A stretch of 64,000 bases of DNA, from assembly GCA_017307755.1 (NCBI GenBank), contig JAFKGQ010000006.1, positions 248,001 to 312,000 on the forward strand, written 5' to 3'. This stretch comes from Chitinophagaceae bacterium. GTDB taxonomy: Bacteria; Bacteroidota; Bacteroidia; Chitinophagales; Chitinophagaceae. A program made the translations under genes and the position numbers. The notes under the pieces were generated by a model. The model was not told the origin of the DNA and did no database searches. It saw nothing but the letters and a program-made list of their open reading frames with translations. This document shows, piece by piece, positions 53,020 to 61,929 of this stretch; position 1 is the first letter of the stretch, and every line of letters starts with the position of its first letter.

Positions 53020-54168
53020 ATGATTCGATCATTGCTTAACTGGAGGTCGCTCCTGGCCCTTATCGCCATCATCATCGTAAGCGCGACTATTTTTTACTCG
53101 CAATACCTGTCCAGTAAGATCGCGACGGATGAAAGACAGAAAGTGGCATTGTGGGTCAGCGCCAGCAAAGCCATTTTGAGCAACCCCGGAATGGACCTCA
53201 CCCTCCCCAATCTTATCCGCAATGGTCAGCAGTCCATCCCCATCATCGAAACCAATGAGATGGATAGCATTATGGGATATATCAACCTGGACTCTTCCAG
53301 GGCCGCCAGCGACAAAAATTATCTCTACCACCAGCTAAAGAAATTCCGCTCGCAAAACCACCCGCTGGAATTCAAGATCAGCGATACCCCGTATATAGCC
53401 AACCGGTATTACTATGGACACACCACCTTGCTCGATGAAGTAAGATATTACCCCCTAATACAACTGTTTATTGTAGCACTATTTATTTTCTTCATCCTTT
53501 ATTCCATCACCATCCGCAACAAAGCCACCCAAAACCAGCTCTGGGCAGGTATGGCAAAAGAGACGGCTCACCAGCTCGGCACCCCCGTCTCCTCCCTGGA
53601 AGGCTGGGTGGAAATGCTAAAAGAAAGCGAGATAGACCCGCGTACCGTACAGGAAATAAAAAAGGACGTTGACAGGTTAAAGCTCGTATCCGACAGGTTC
53701 GGGAAGATCGGCAGCAAACCACAGCTGGAAGAACGGGACCTCATCGGTCAGATAAAGAATATGGTGGAATACATCCGTAAAAGGGCGGCAGGCAGAGTGC
53801 AGTTCCTGGTCAATACACCCGGGAAGGAAAAGATAGAAGCCCGTATCTCAGGCCCCCTCTTCGACTGGGTCATCGAAAATCTCCTGAAAAATGCCCTGGA
53901 CGCCATGGAAGGTAGGGGCAATATCACCGTAACCATACAGGAGCAGGAAAAAGAGATACTGATCGATGTGGCCGACACAGGCAAGGGCATAGCCGCCAAG
54001 AACTGGGAAAAAGTCTTTAAACCCGGGTTTACGACAAAAAAGCGCGGCTGGGGGCTGGGTCTGAGTCTCTCCAAACGTATTATCGAACAATACCACCAAG
54101 GCCAGCTCTTTGTCCGTCAATCCGAGCACGGAAAAGGCACCACTTTTCGCATCATATTGAAAAAATAG
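53020..54168 (+). CDS. Membrane-bound sensor histidine kinase
   Basis: A 382-residue sensor kinase with two helices (about 11-30 and 147-165) bracketing a sensor domain of about 115 residues. The phosphoacceptor box is KETAHQLGTPVSSLEGWVE. The ATPase domain has ENLLKNALDAMEG, DTGKGIAAKNWEKVF, TTKKRGWGLGLSLSK. This H-box (HQLGTP) is the form common in Bacteroidota. No response regulator is adjacent. The stop is about 70 bp before tRNA-Leu(GAG). Confidence 0.93.
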   Translation: MIRSLLNWRSLLALIAIIIVSATIFYSQYLSSKIATDERQKVALWVSASKAILSNPGMDLTLPNLIRNGQQSIPIIETNEMDSIMGYINLDSSRAASDKNYLYHQLKKFRSQNHPLEFKISDTPYIANRYYYGHTTLLDEVRYYPLIQLFIVALFIFFILYSITIRNKATQNQLWAGMAKETAHQLGTPVSSLEGWVEMLKESEIDPRTVQEIKKDVDRLKLVSDRFGKIGSKPQLEERDLIGQIKNMVEYIRKRAAGRVQFLVNTPGKEKIEARISGPLFDWVIENLLKNALDAMEGRGNITVTIQEQEKEILIDVADTGKGIAAKNWEKVFKPGFTTKKRGWGLGLSLSKRIIEQYHQGQLFVRQSEHGKGTTFRIILKK

Positions 54169-54178
54169 AAAGGTACTA

Positions 54179-54208
54179 TTGCCCTTTTCCTCAAAAATGC
54201 TACATTTG
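54179..54208 (+). promoter_or_regulatory. Promoter of tRNA-Leu(GAG)
   Basis: TTG (54179-54181), a 19 bp spacer and TACATTTG (54201-54208), a perfect -7 box, lie 31 nt before the mature tRNA. It is one of the cleanest Bacteroidota promoters in the window. Confidence 0.85.
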
Positions 54209-54239
54209 CAGCCACTTCAAAAATGAGCACATTTTACCT

Positions 54240-54323
54240 GCGTGGGTGGCGAAATTGGTAGACGCACTACTTTGAGGTGGTAGCGCCCGAAAGGGTGTGT
54301 GAGTTCGAATCTCATCCCGCGCA
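54240..54323 (+). tRNA. tRNA-Leu (anticodon GAG)
   Basis: An 84 nt class II tRNA. Acceptor GCGTGGG pairs with CCCGCGC (one G-U pair), the anticodon loop reads CTTTGAGGT, the variable arm is CGCCCGAAAGGGTG, and the T-arm contains AGTTCGAATCT. Discriminator A, CCA not encoded. Its last 20 bases form the left end of a small island. Confidence 0.96.
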
Positions 54324-54327
54324 CAAA
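54304..54327 (+). repeat. Left attachment-like repeat (tRNA-Leu 3' end)
   Basis: TTCGAATCTCATCCCG-C-GCACAAA, including T-arm, acceptor strand and the first bases after the tRNA. Confidence 0.75.
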
Positions 54328-54329
54328 TG

Positions 54330-54352
54330 CCCCGACTATCGTCGGGGTTTTT
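54330..54352 (+). terminator. Terminator after tRNA-Leu(GAG)
   Basis: CCCCGAC (54330-54336) and GTCGGGG (54341-54347) with a TATC loop, then TTTTT. It probably entered with the island, since a different terminator follows the right-hand repeat. Confidence 0.88.
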
Positions 54353-55149
54353 GCATTTGGAGGGTAACTGAGCGGAGCGAAGTTCAAGCTTGCCCGGGTG
54401 AGCGGACTTCTATTTTTTCTTTCTTGGGTAATCGAAGCTATAATTTATCAAGAAAAACCTGTCTTTGTCCCAGTGCAGAGCGGCCATTTGGTTTAAACGC
54501 TTTCAGAGAGATTTAGTTTAAATTTAATCTCATAGCAGTACTAAAAGTTCGGATATAGGCGTAAAATTAAACCTTCTTTTGAACTCATCATCCCGATAAA
54601 AAAAGCTGTTTTTTCCAGGAACTACGCGAACAGGAAAGCAGCAATGCTATAACTTTAAAATATCGCTCGACGTTTTTTGCGGCAATTATCGCCGCCAATT
54701 CATATTGTCAATAAACCCAAAGAGTCATGAGAGCATTAGGATCTATCGTATCGGAAGTATAATAATCTGGGATTACAAACCTGGAATATCATAATTATTT
54801 CGGAATTGAAAAGAAGAGGGAAGCTGGCAATTGCCCAACTGTTCGGAACTTCCGAACGGTTGAGTGGAATACCCATTTACTTACCCAATTATACCCAATT
54901 CCACCTAAGGCAGACATTTAGTTGATGACCCGGAACGACCGAGGATTTGTCGGTCGTTACCTATAGAAATTTTTTGTAGAAAATCTAGTATGTTGTTAAT
55001 AATTAAATATATACATAATAAAAATTAGTATTTATTAATATTATACCCTTAATTATTACACTGTTTTTTAAGTCTGTAGACTTAAAATTAATATTGACAT
55101 TTCAGTTTATAGCCTTAAATTTGTGTGATCCACTTAAAGGTATAGGCTT
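54353..55149. other. Non-coding island DNA with hairpins
   Basis: No convincing gene in about 800 bp. Seen: a palindrome GTTCGGAA-C-TTCCGAAC (54841-54857). Also a strong hairpin AACGACCGA/TCGGTCGTT with a 7 nt loop (54934-54958). From about 54960 the DNA becomes very A+T-rich and leads into the operator of the Xre-Fic pair. A frame across 54770-54900 gives short peptide text without family resemblance. These structures could be an origin or recombination site of the element; that is inference. Confidence 0.4.
55066..55149 (+). promoter_or_regulatory. Promoter and phased operator of the mobile mystery A/B operon
   Basis: TTG (55094-55096) and TAAATTTG (55116-55123, perfect -7) are 19 bp apart. 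A 22 bp perfect palindrome (55066-55087; arms TTTTAAGTCT and AGACTTAAAA around GT) lies upstream. The octamer TAGNCTTA recurs at 55077-55084 (TAGACTTA), 55110-55117 (TAGCCTTA) and 55143-55150 (TAGGCTTA), exactly 33 bp apart. The last copy runs into the start codon. It is likely autorepressed by the Xre partner. Confidence 0.75.
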
Positions 55150-55611
55150 ATGAAACTACAAAACAGCAAATTAATCCTTCGCCAACTGGACAAAAAACTG
55201 ATGACCTTCCAGCCATTGCAGGACGCCATGCCCGCAACAGGATGGGTAAACCTTATTCGCAAAACACTCAACATGTCTTTGCGTCAATTAGGGGATAGGC
55301 TGTCAATTACGCCGCAAAGCATGCGGGATATAGAAAAAAGAGAAAAGCAAGGAACGATCAGCCTTAAAGCGCTAAGAGAAGCGGCGGAAGCACTGGATAT
55401 GACTCTCGTCTATGGTTTTATACCCAAAGACGGGTCTTTAGAAAAAATAATCGAGCGCAAAGCATATGAGAAAGCGCGAAAAATCGTCAACCGCACATCA
55501 ACGACGATGAAACTGGAAGATCAAGGCAACTCAAAAGAGAGAATAAAACAAGCTGTTGCCGAACTGGCCGAAGAAATCAAAAGGGAAATGCCTAAAAACT
55601 TATGGGATTGA
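55150..55611 (+). CDS. Mobile mystery protein A (Xre-type antitoxin-like regulator)
   Basis: A 153-residue protein with a central Xre helix-turn-helix (about 35-95; MSLRQLGDRLSITPQSMRDIEKREKQGTISLKALREAAEAL) after the conserved start KLILRQLDKKL and W-V-N-L-IRKTL. A charged helical tail follows. This is the mobile mystery protein A family, always found directly upstream of the Fic protein B and common on mobile elements. It probably binds the phased octamers in its own promoter and may neutralise the Fic protein. It overlaps the next gene by 10 bp. Confidence 0.9.
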   Translation: MKLQNSKLILRQLDKKLMTFQPLQDAMPATGWVNLIRKTLNMSLRQLGDRLSITPQSMRDIEKREKQGTISLKALREAAEALDMTLVYGFIPKDGSLEKIIERKAYEKARKIVNRTSTTMKLEDQGNSKERIKQAVAELAEEIKREMPKNLWD

Positions 55612-56207
55612 TGGAACTACAATACGAAGAAGGGCAAACACCGCTTGATGAAGATGAAAAAGACGGGTTGCTGCTTCCTTCCGTGACCACAAGGGGCGAG
55701 CTTGATGAAGTGGAGCAACGAAATATCGAAGAAGCGATACGCTGGACGACGGAGCGCAGAAGGAGGTTTACCGTCGCGGAAATCCTGACAGAAGGTTTTG
55801 TCCGGGAGTTACATCAAAAAATGTTGGGAGGGGTTTGGGAATGGGCTGGGACTTTCCGAAAATCTGATAAGAATATCGGCGTCGATAAATATCTGATCCC
55901 TGTAGAACTTCGGACGCTCCTGGATGATTGCAAGTTTTGGATTGAAAATAAGACCTTCAGCGAAGACGAAATCGCAATTCGCTTCAAACATCGCATTGTC
56001 TCTATCCATTGCTTTGCCAACGGTAACGGACGGCATTCCCGTCTTATCGCAGACGTTATCGTTGAAAAGCTATTCGGGCGAGAAGTTTTTACCTGGGGGA
56101 GCGCAGATTTGATCCAGGGTGGAGAATTTCGCTCCGCCTATCTGCAAGCACTACGGGAAGCCGATAACGGCAATTACGGGCCACTTTTGAAATTCTCCAG
56201 ATCGTGA
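55602..56207 (+). CDS. Mobile mystery protein B (Fic-domain protein)
   Basis: A 201-residue Fic/DOC-family protein. The full Fic motif HxFxxGNGRxxR is HCFANGNGRHSR (His136-Arg147), so nucleotidyl (usually AMP) transfer to a protein target is chemically plausible. The family-specific start is EGQTPLDEDEKDGLLLP, and MLGGVWEWAGTFRKSDKNIGV is the conserved flap region. I see no canonical inhibitory [S/T]xxxE[G/N] helix within the protein, so restraint may come from the partner upstream. A second ATG lies 9 bp further in. Likely a toxin-antitoxin-like or mobile-element function. Confidence 0.9.
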   Translation: MGLMELQYEEGQTPLDEDEKDGLLLPSVTTRGELDEVEQRNIEEAIRWTTERRRRFTVAEILTEGFVRELHQKMLGGVWEWAGTFRKSDKNIGVDKYLIPVELRTLLDDCKFWIENKTFSEDEIAIRFKHRIVSIHCFANGNGRHSRLIADVIVEKLFGREVFTWGSADLIQGGEFRSAYLQALREADNGNYGPLLKFSRS

Positions 56208-56357
56208 AACTAGGCGGGTTTTTGCCGTGAAAAGAAAGAATATCTTTGGCTCACGATCCAAAACAGTAACCGAAACAGTGACCGAATTAAGCGAAAATTC
56301 AAATCGTAATAAACTAAATATCAATGAACAAGGCGACCGAAAAAGCGCCGAGAGAAA

Positions 56358-56381
56358 TTCGAATCTCATCCCGTGCACAAA
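56358..56381 (+). repeat. Right attachment-like repeat (tRNA-Leu 3' end)
   Basis: TTCGAATCTCATCCCG-T-GCACAAA, 23 of 24 bases identical to the left repeat at 54304. The preceding base pattern GAGAGAAA is not tRNA-like, so only the end was copied. Confidence 0.78.
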
Positions 56382-56383
56382 AA

Positions 56384-56412
56384 GGCCTTCAACGAAAGTT
56401 GAGGGTCTTTTG
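56384..56412 (+). terminator. Terminator at right island end
   Basis: CCTTCAAC (56386-56393) and GTTGAGGG (56398-56405) with a GAAA loop, then TCTTTT. Very like the terminator of the tRNA-Gly/Leu transcript at 51279, which suggests this is the native terminator of tRNA-Leu(GAG), displaced by the insertion. Confidence 0.82.
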
Positions 56413-56639
56413 TATTTTGCCTGACGACGCTTGCCCTTCCTTAAGCGAACGAATTGAAATGCCCCACTCGGCCAACGGAATGAAGGTTTTGGGTAAGAGC
56501 ACTCGAAAGAGATCAGCAATGCTAATCTCTTCCCTGCTATTTTTCTGGATATTACAGATTACAAATTACAGACTGATGACATTTTATACTCTCTTAAAAA
56601 TACCGAAAGACATTTCATTCCCGCCCGGTTCTACCCCCG

Positions 56640-57044
56640 CTAAAGCACACCCGTTTTATACTGCTCTTCCGTTACTTTTTCCAGCCATTCCACCACTTTG
56701 CCGTCCAGGCTTTCCTGAATAGCAATATGGGTCATCCCGGTTGTCGCAGTAGCGCCATGCCAATGTTTTTCATTTGGTTCAAACCAAACAACATCGCCCG
56801 GATGAATCTCCTGAACAGGTCCGCCCTCACGTTGAACCCATCCACAACCCGCCGTAACGATCAAAGTTTGTCCAAGAGGATGCGTATGCCAGGCTGTTCT
56901 TGCGCCTGGTTCAAATGTAACGCTGGCTGCGGCCGCCCGTCTTGAATTGTTTGCACTAAATAATGTATCCACTCGGACAGATCCGGTAAACCAATCTTCC
57001 GGTCCCTTCATGGAAGGGATTGATCCTATTTTTGTTATTTCCAT
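56640..57044 (-). CDS. Cupin-domain protein
   Basis: A 134-residue single-domain cupin. The two metal-binding motifs are visible: motif 1 [20 protein letters not shown] (His-Thr-His) and motif 2 [16 protein letters not shown] (Glu/His). It is close to small carboxymuconolactone- or mandelonitrile lyase-like cupins of the quinone/aldehyde detoxification clusters. It follows an NAD(P)-binding protein and an aldo/keto reductase on the same strand, so a shared redox or aldehyde stress role is likely. The exact reaction is not known. Confidence 0.88.
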   Translation of the reverse strand: MEITKIGSIPSMKGPEDWFTGSVRVDTLFSANNSRRAAAASVTFEPGARTAWHTHPLGQTLIVTAGCGWVQREGGPVQEIHPGDVVWFEPNEKHWHGATATTGMTHIAIQESLDGKVVEWLEKVTEEQYKTGVL

Positions 57045-57062
57045 GGTATCCTCTTTCTTGTT

Positions 57063-57638
57063 TTAATTTGGTTTATTAATGCCAAGACTTTCGCCAATAA
57101 ACTGTTCCGGGTTCTCGATAATCCTTACAATGAACGATGCGAGGCTTTTCTGAGAGATCACCGATCCTTTTTCCGGTTGGCCTTTATGGGTGATCTCATA
57201 GTCTACTTCGTCTACATCCGTAAACCACGTAGGCCGCAGCACTGTATAGTCCAGCCCTGCATTCTCGATGACATCCGCAGCCGCCCGGTAAGGTTTCAGC
57301 ACAGGTCGCAACGGCTCATCATAAATACCTATAGAACTGACCAAAATAACCCGTCGGACATCTGTCTCCTTCATGGCCTGGACAATGTTCTTCGCCATCG
57401 CTTCCAGATCGCCGGCCAGATTGATATATACAATATCCTGCCCAACTACTACATCCCGAAGTTGATCATAGTTCAGCGCATTCCCTTCGACGATCTTACA
57501 GCCGGACAAATCGTTATTGCCTAATCTTCGGCGATTTCGCAGAAAAAGGGTGAGCCGGATATATTTCCTCTCTATCAGCATATGGGTAACCCGTCGGGCG
57601 ATATTCCCGCTGGCGCCAATGATAAGTACATTTCTCAT
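57063..57638 (-). CDS. NAD(P)H-binding SDR-type protein
   Basis: A 191-residue atypical short-chain dehydrogenase of the NmrA/SDR-a5 type, starting with a clear Rossmann motif NVLIIGASGNIARRVTHML (GASGNIA). Other blocks are VDIVYINLAGDL-like text and TVLRPTWFTD. The catalytic Tyr-Lys pair of classical SDRs is not evident, so it may sense redox cofactor instead. It is 18 bp from the cupin gene and 10 bp from the aldo/keto reductase gene, all on the minus strand. Confidence 0.88.
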   Translation of the reverse strand: MRNVLIIGASGNIARRVTHMLIERKYIRLTLFLRNRRRLGNNDLSGCKIVEGNALNYDQLRDVVVGQDIVYINLAGDLEAMAKNIVQAMKETDVRRVILVSSIGIYDEPLRPVLKPYRAAADVIENAGLDYTVLRPTWFTDVDEVDYEITHKGQPEKGSVISQKSLASFIVRIIENPEQFIGESLGINKPN

Positions 57639-57648
57639 AATCTTTGAT

Positions 57649-58773
<1,125 letters not shown>

Positions 58774-58783
58774 TCAGATAACA

Positions 58784-59689
58784 ATGAAAGAGATAATTAA
58801 GCTCAATAGTGTCGATGCTTACAACAAGTTACGTGGTGTGGTGACCCGGCACCCGTTGGTAAATGTTTTTGATTTAGCCGGGAAAAAACCAATGCCGGTA
58901 GAAACGTTCAATTTCGGCATGTATGTCGTGTTTTTAAAGGAATTAAAATGCGGTGAGTTAAAATATGGCCGCAATAGTTACGATTATCAGGAAGGAACGC
59001 TGGTTTTTGTCGCACCCGGGCAAATATTGGGTGTGCAGCCCAACGCGGCAGCAGCAGAGCCCAAAGGCTGGGTGCTGCTTTTCCACCCGGATTTGCTTAC
59101 CGGTACACCCTTGGGAAAGCGTATACATGACTACTCATTTTTTTCCTATGACGTCAACGAAGCCCTGCATCTTTCCGAAAAAGAAAGACAGACTGTCCTT
59201 GACTGCTTCACAAAAATTCAGCTCGAACTGGACCAGTCCATAGACAAACACAGCAAAACGTTGATCACCTCCAACATCGAGTTATTTCTGAATTACTGCA
59301 CCCGGTTTTATGACCGGCAATTCATTACAAGAGATAACGAGAATAGGGGGCTCCTGGAAAAATTCGAAGACCTCCTAAACCAATACTATTCTTCGGATAA
59401 ACCCCAACATATCGGCCTACCCTCCGTCGCCTGGTGCGCCGAACAGTTGCATCTATCTTCTAAGTACTTCGGCGATTTGATAAAAAAAGAAACAGGCACC
59501 TCCGCTCAGGAATATATCCAGTCAAAGATTATCGACGTTGCAAAAGAGCGAATTTTCGATTTGGACAAATCCCTCAGTGAGATCGCCTATGATCTTGGGT
59601 TCAAATACCCTCAGCACTTCACCCGTCTGTTTAAATTAAAGGTAGGTATGGCCCCAAACGAGTATAGGACAATGAATTCTACGACGTGA
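58784..59689 (+). CDS. AraC-family transcriptional regulator
   Basis: A 301-residue regulator. The N-terminal part (about 1-170) is a cupin-like sensor (GTLVFVAPGQILGVQPN), and the C-terminal DNA-binding part has two helix-turn-helix motifs (CAEQLHLSSKYFGDLIKKETG and LSEIAYDLGFKYPQHFTRLFK). It is divergent from the AKR-SDR-cupin operon, the probable target. Length is normal. Confidence 0.93.
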   Translation: MKEIIKLNSVDAYNKLRGVVTRHPLVNVFDLAGKKPMPVETFNFGMYVVFLKELKCGELKYGRNSYDYQEGTLVFVAPGQILGVQPNAAAAEPKGWVLLFHPDLLTGTPLGKRIHDYSFFSYDVNEALHLSEKERQTVLDCFTKIQLELDQSIDKHSKTLITSNIELFLNYCTRFYDRQFITRDNENRGLLEKFEDLLNQYYSSDKPQHIGLPSVAWCAEQLHLSSKYFGDLIKKETGTSAQEYIQSKIIDVAKERIFDLDKSLSEIAYDLGFKYPQHFTRLFKLKVGMAPNEYRTMNSTT

Positions 59690-59699
59690 TCGCCGCCGG

Positions 59700-60713
59700 C
59701 TATCGGCTTGTGGCAGCGTAGGCAGGTTCAACAGAAAGCTCTACCGCCAGCTCGGCCAGTCTGTTGGATATCCCTACTTCGTTGTCATACCAGGCTACCA
59801 CTTTAAGCAAACCATCGATATTGCGGGTCAACGTGCCGTCAACAATAGAGGAATGGGTATTGCCCAGGATATCGGCGGAAACCAGTGGTTCTTCGGTATA
59901 TTCCAGGATACCGCTGAGGGACGTTTCGGCGTGATGGCGAAAGAGCTTATTGACTTCGGCAGCGGAGGGCCGTTTGATCAGATTGATCGACATATCGGCC
60001 AGGGAGCCGTCAATCACCGGAACACGATATGAGAACCCATCCATCTTTCCTTTAAGACCGGGCAGCACGTCGCCGATGGCTTTGGCAGCGCCGGTAGTGG
60101 TGGGGATAATAGACTGGGTTGCGGCGCGGGCCCTTCGGTAGTCTTTGTGCGGGCCATCCTGCAACATCTGATCCATGGTAAAGGCATGGATCGTGCTCAT
60201 AAAGCCGGAGGCAATTCCAAATTCCTTGTCCAGGAGATAAAGCAGCGGCGCGATACAGTTCGTCGTACACGATGCGGTGGATAATATCTGATCCTCCTCC
60301 GTTATCGAATCATTATTTACACCGGCGACGATCGTTTTTACATTGCCGGTAGCAGGGGCCGTGATCAGCACTTTTTGGGCGCCGGCATCCAGGTGCAGCT
60401 GCGCTTTGCTTCTTTCGGTAAATCGGCCGGTGGATTCTATGACTACGTCTACACCCAGCTCAGCCCACGGCAGCCTTTCAGGATCTCGCTCGCTCAGAAA
60501 GAGGATCGGGTTGCCGTTGACGATTATGCTATTTTCTTTCTGTACTACTGTTCCGGGGAACTTCCCATGAGACGTGTCATATTTTAACAAATGCGCAAGG
60601 AGCCCGATGTCGGAAAGATCGTTGACTGCGACCACCTGTACCGCGGATTTAGTCTGAAGGGCACGCAGGGTCATCCGCCCAATGCGTCCAAAGCCATTGA
60701 TAGCTACTTTCAT
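59700..60713 (-). CDS. gap: Glyceraldehyde-3-phosphate dehydrogenase, type I
   Basis: A 337-residue GAPDH. NAD binding: VAINGFGRIGRMTLRAL; catalytic Cys149 in STASCTTNC; later blocks SYRVPVIDGSLADMSINL and WYDNEVGISNRLAEL. I use the ATG at 60713 (MKVAING); the longer frame adds 18 unrelated residues. It reads 13 bp downstream of a GlxA-type regulator, an odd partner for a glycolytic gene, so this may be a secondary GAPDH under special control. The C-terminal VELSVEPAYAATSR is longer than usual. Confidence 0.93.
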   Translation of the reverse strand: MKVAINGFGRIGRMTLRALQTKSAVQVVAVNDLSDIGLLAHLLKYDTSHGKFPGTVVQKENSIIVNGNPILFLSERDPERLPWAELGVDVVIESTGRFTERSKAQLHLDAGAQKVLITAPATGNVKTIVAGVNNDSITEEDQILSTASCTTNCIAPLLYLLDKEFGIASGFMSTIHAFTMDQMLQDGPHKDYRRARAATQSIIPTTTGAAKAIGDVLPGLKGKMDGFSYRVPVIDGSLADMSINLIKRPSAAEVNKLFRHHAETSLSGILEYTEEPLVSADILGNTHSSIVDGTLTRNIDGLLKVVAWYDNEVGISNRLAELAVELSVEPAYAATSR

Positions 60714-60726
60714 TATATCTGATTTT

Positions 60727-61722
60727 TTATGTTTGAAGCGACGTTCTGAACGAACGACGATAGTCACTGGGCGACATCATCATATGCCGCATAAAAGTTC
60801 GGCGCATGGATACGGGGCCGCCGAGGCCACATTTGTCCGCGATCTGATCCATCGTGAGATCACTGTCCTCCAGGTATTTCCGGGCAACTTCGACCCGAAG
60901 CTTTTCCACGAATTTGGCGGGCGTCAGACCGGTTTCTTTCTGGAATACGCGGGTAAAATTGCGGACGCTCATATTACTTTTCCCGGCCAGACACTCAACA
61001 TTCAGTGTCTCCCTGAGATGCCGGATAAGCCAGGGGTGCAGTTTTCCGGCGATTGAGTTTTCCAGGCTGTGCACCTGCAGCAAGGTGCTGAATTGAGATT
61101 GGTAGCCTGGTCTTTTCAGCGGCAGCACGAGTTTTCTTGCTGCATTCAGAGCCACCCGTTGTCCATAATCTTCTTCCACAAGGGCCAGCGCGAGATCGAT
61201 GCCGGAGGATACGCCCCCGGAGGTGTATACATTGTGATCACGGATATAGAAAGGGTTCGTGTCTACGTTGACGGCAGGGTATCTCAGCTGGAACTCCTGG
61301 CTGAATTCCCAGTGTGTCGTAGCCCTTCGGCCGTCGAGAATTCCAGCTTCCGCCAGGGCGTATGTCCCTATACAGACGGATGCGATACGCCGAACCTTTG
61401 GATAGATACGTTTCAGCCATTCAAAAAAGGGATGTTCGCTTTGGAGCTCCATCCGGGAGAAACCGGCAACGATCAGGGTGTCTATAGGCTTGCTGATCTC
61501 CGATACTAATACCGGGCAGTCTATTCCGACGCCGCTTTTGGTCACGATCTTTTTTGTGTCGATGGGTGAGGCCAGCAGGAGCTCATACCCCTGGCTTCCA
61601 ACATCCGGGTCTTCGTTGAGAACACGGTTGGCCGACATGAATACGTCGCAGGGACCGGCGATGTCCAGGAGGAATATTCCTGGCATTGGGACAACGACGA
61701 TCGTTTTAGCGGATTTTTTCAT
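60727..61722 (-). CDS. GlxA-type regulator (DJ-1/PfpI domain plus AraC HTH)
   Basis: A 331-residue protein of the GlxA group. A DJ-1/PfpI-like domain (about 10-190) has the nucleophile-elbow region IASVCIGTYALAEAGILDGRRATTHW (Cys in place) and the C-terminal AraC DNA-binding pair LAGKSNMSVRNFTRVFQKETG and MDQIADKCGLGGPVSMRRTF. It has its own strong promoter and is followed by GAPDH at 13 bp, so they are cotranscribed. It probably responds to reactive carbonyl or amino compounds; that is family-based inference. Confidence 0.93.
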   Translation of the reverse strand: MKKSAKTIVVVPMPGIFLLDIAGPCDVFMSANRVLNEDPDVGSQGYELLLASPIDTKKIVTKSGVGIDCPVLVSEISKPIDTLIVAGFSRMELQSEHPFFEWLKRIYPKVRRIASVCIGTYALAEAGILDGRRATTHWEFSQEFQLRYPAVNVDTNPFYIRDHNVYTSGGVSSGIDLALALVEEDYGQRVALNAARKLVLPLKRPGYQSQFSTLLQVHSLENSIAGKLHPWLIRHLRETLNVECLAGKSNMSVRNFTRVFQKETGLTPAKFVEKLRVEVARKYLEDSDLTMDQIADKCGLGGPVSMRRTFMRHMMMSPSDYRRSFRTSLQT

Positions 61723-61743
61723 GACGGGTTACGCTTTTCAAGA

Positions 61744-61773
61744 CAAATGTAAGGGGTTGGCGGGATGGCGCAA
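61744..61773 (-). promoter_or_regulatory. Promoter of the GlxA-gap transcript
   Basis: On the minus strand TTG (61773-61771), a 19 bp spacer and TACATTTG (61751-61744), a perfect -7 box, lie 21 nt before the start codon. Confidence 0.82.
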
Positions 61774-61929
61774 ATGACATATTTTATACAGTTTCGGCCA
61801 AGGCGGCCTTCACCTGTGCGTCAATAAATATTTTTCAGCTTCGTAGGGGTAAGATCCCGTTCGGTTGTTAATTGAGAATAATGTTTAGCCGTTAAACAAG
61901 AATAATATATAAAATTAACAATCAACAAG

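Larger units (their letters stand above)
54304..56381 (+). mobile_element. 2.05 kb mini-island inserted at tRNA-Leu(GAG)
   Basis: The tRNA 3' end (54304-54327) is repeated at 56358-56381 with one mismatch in 24 bp. Between the copies lie about 0.8 kb of non-coding, A+T-rich DNA and the mobile mystery A/B pair; there is no integrase. The tRNA itself stays functional because the left copy completes it. This suggests an integrative element reduced to its cargo, or one mobilised in trans. Confidence 0.7.
56208..56639. other. Intergenic region with right island end
   Basis: No supported gene in 430 bp. It holds the right-hand tRNA-Leu repeat and its terminator; a 65-codon plus frame spanning the repeat is probably chance. 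After 56412 I see nothing recognisable before the convergent cupin gene end. Confidence 0.6.

Noticed and set aside
51283..56412. GAAA-loop hairpins at 51283 and 56386 as a mobile repeat
   Set aside because: Each stands right after a tRNA 3' end and is followed by T residues, so they are best read as related tRNA terminators.
56227..56424. 65-codon plus frame across the right tRNA-Leu repeat
   Set aside because: It runs through the repeat and the terminator, has no family resemblance and no start signal.
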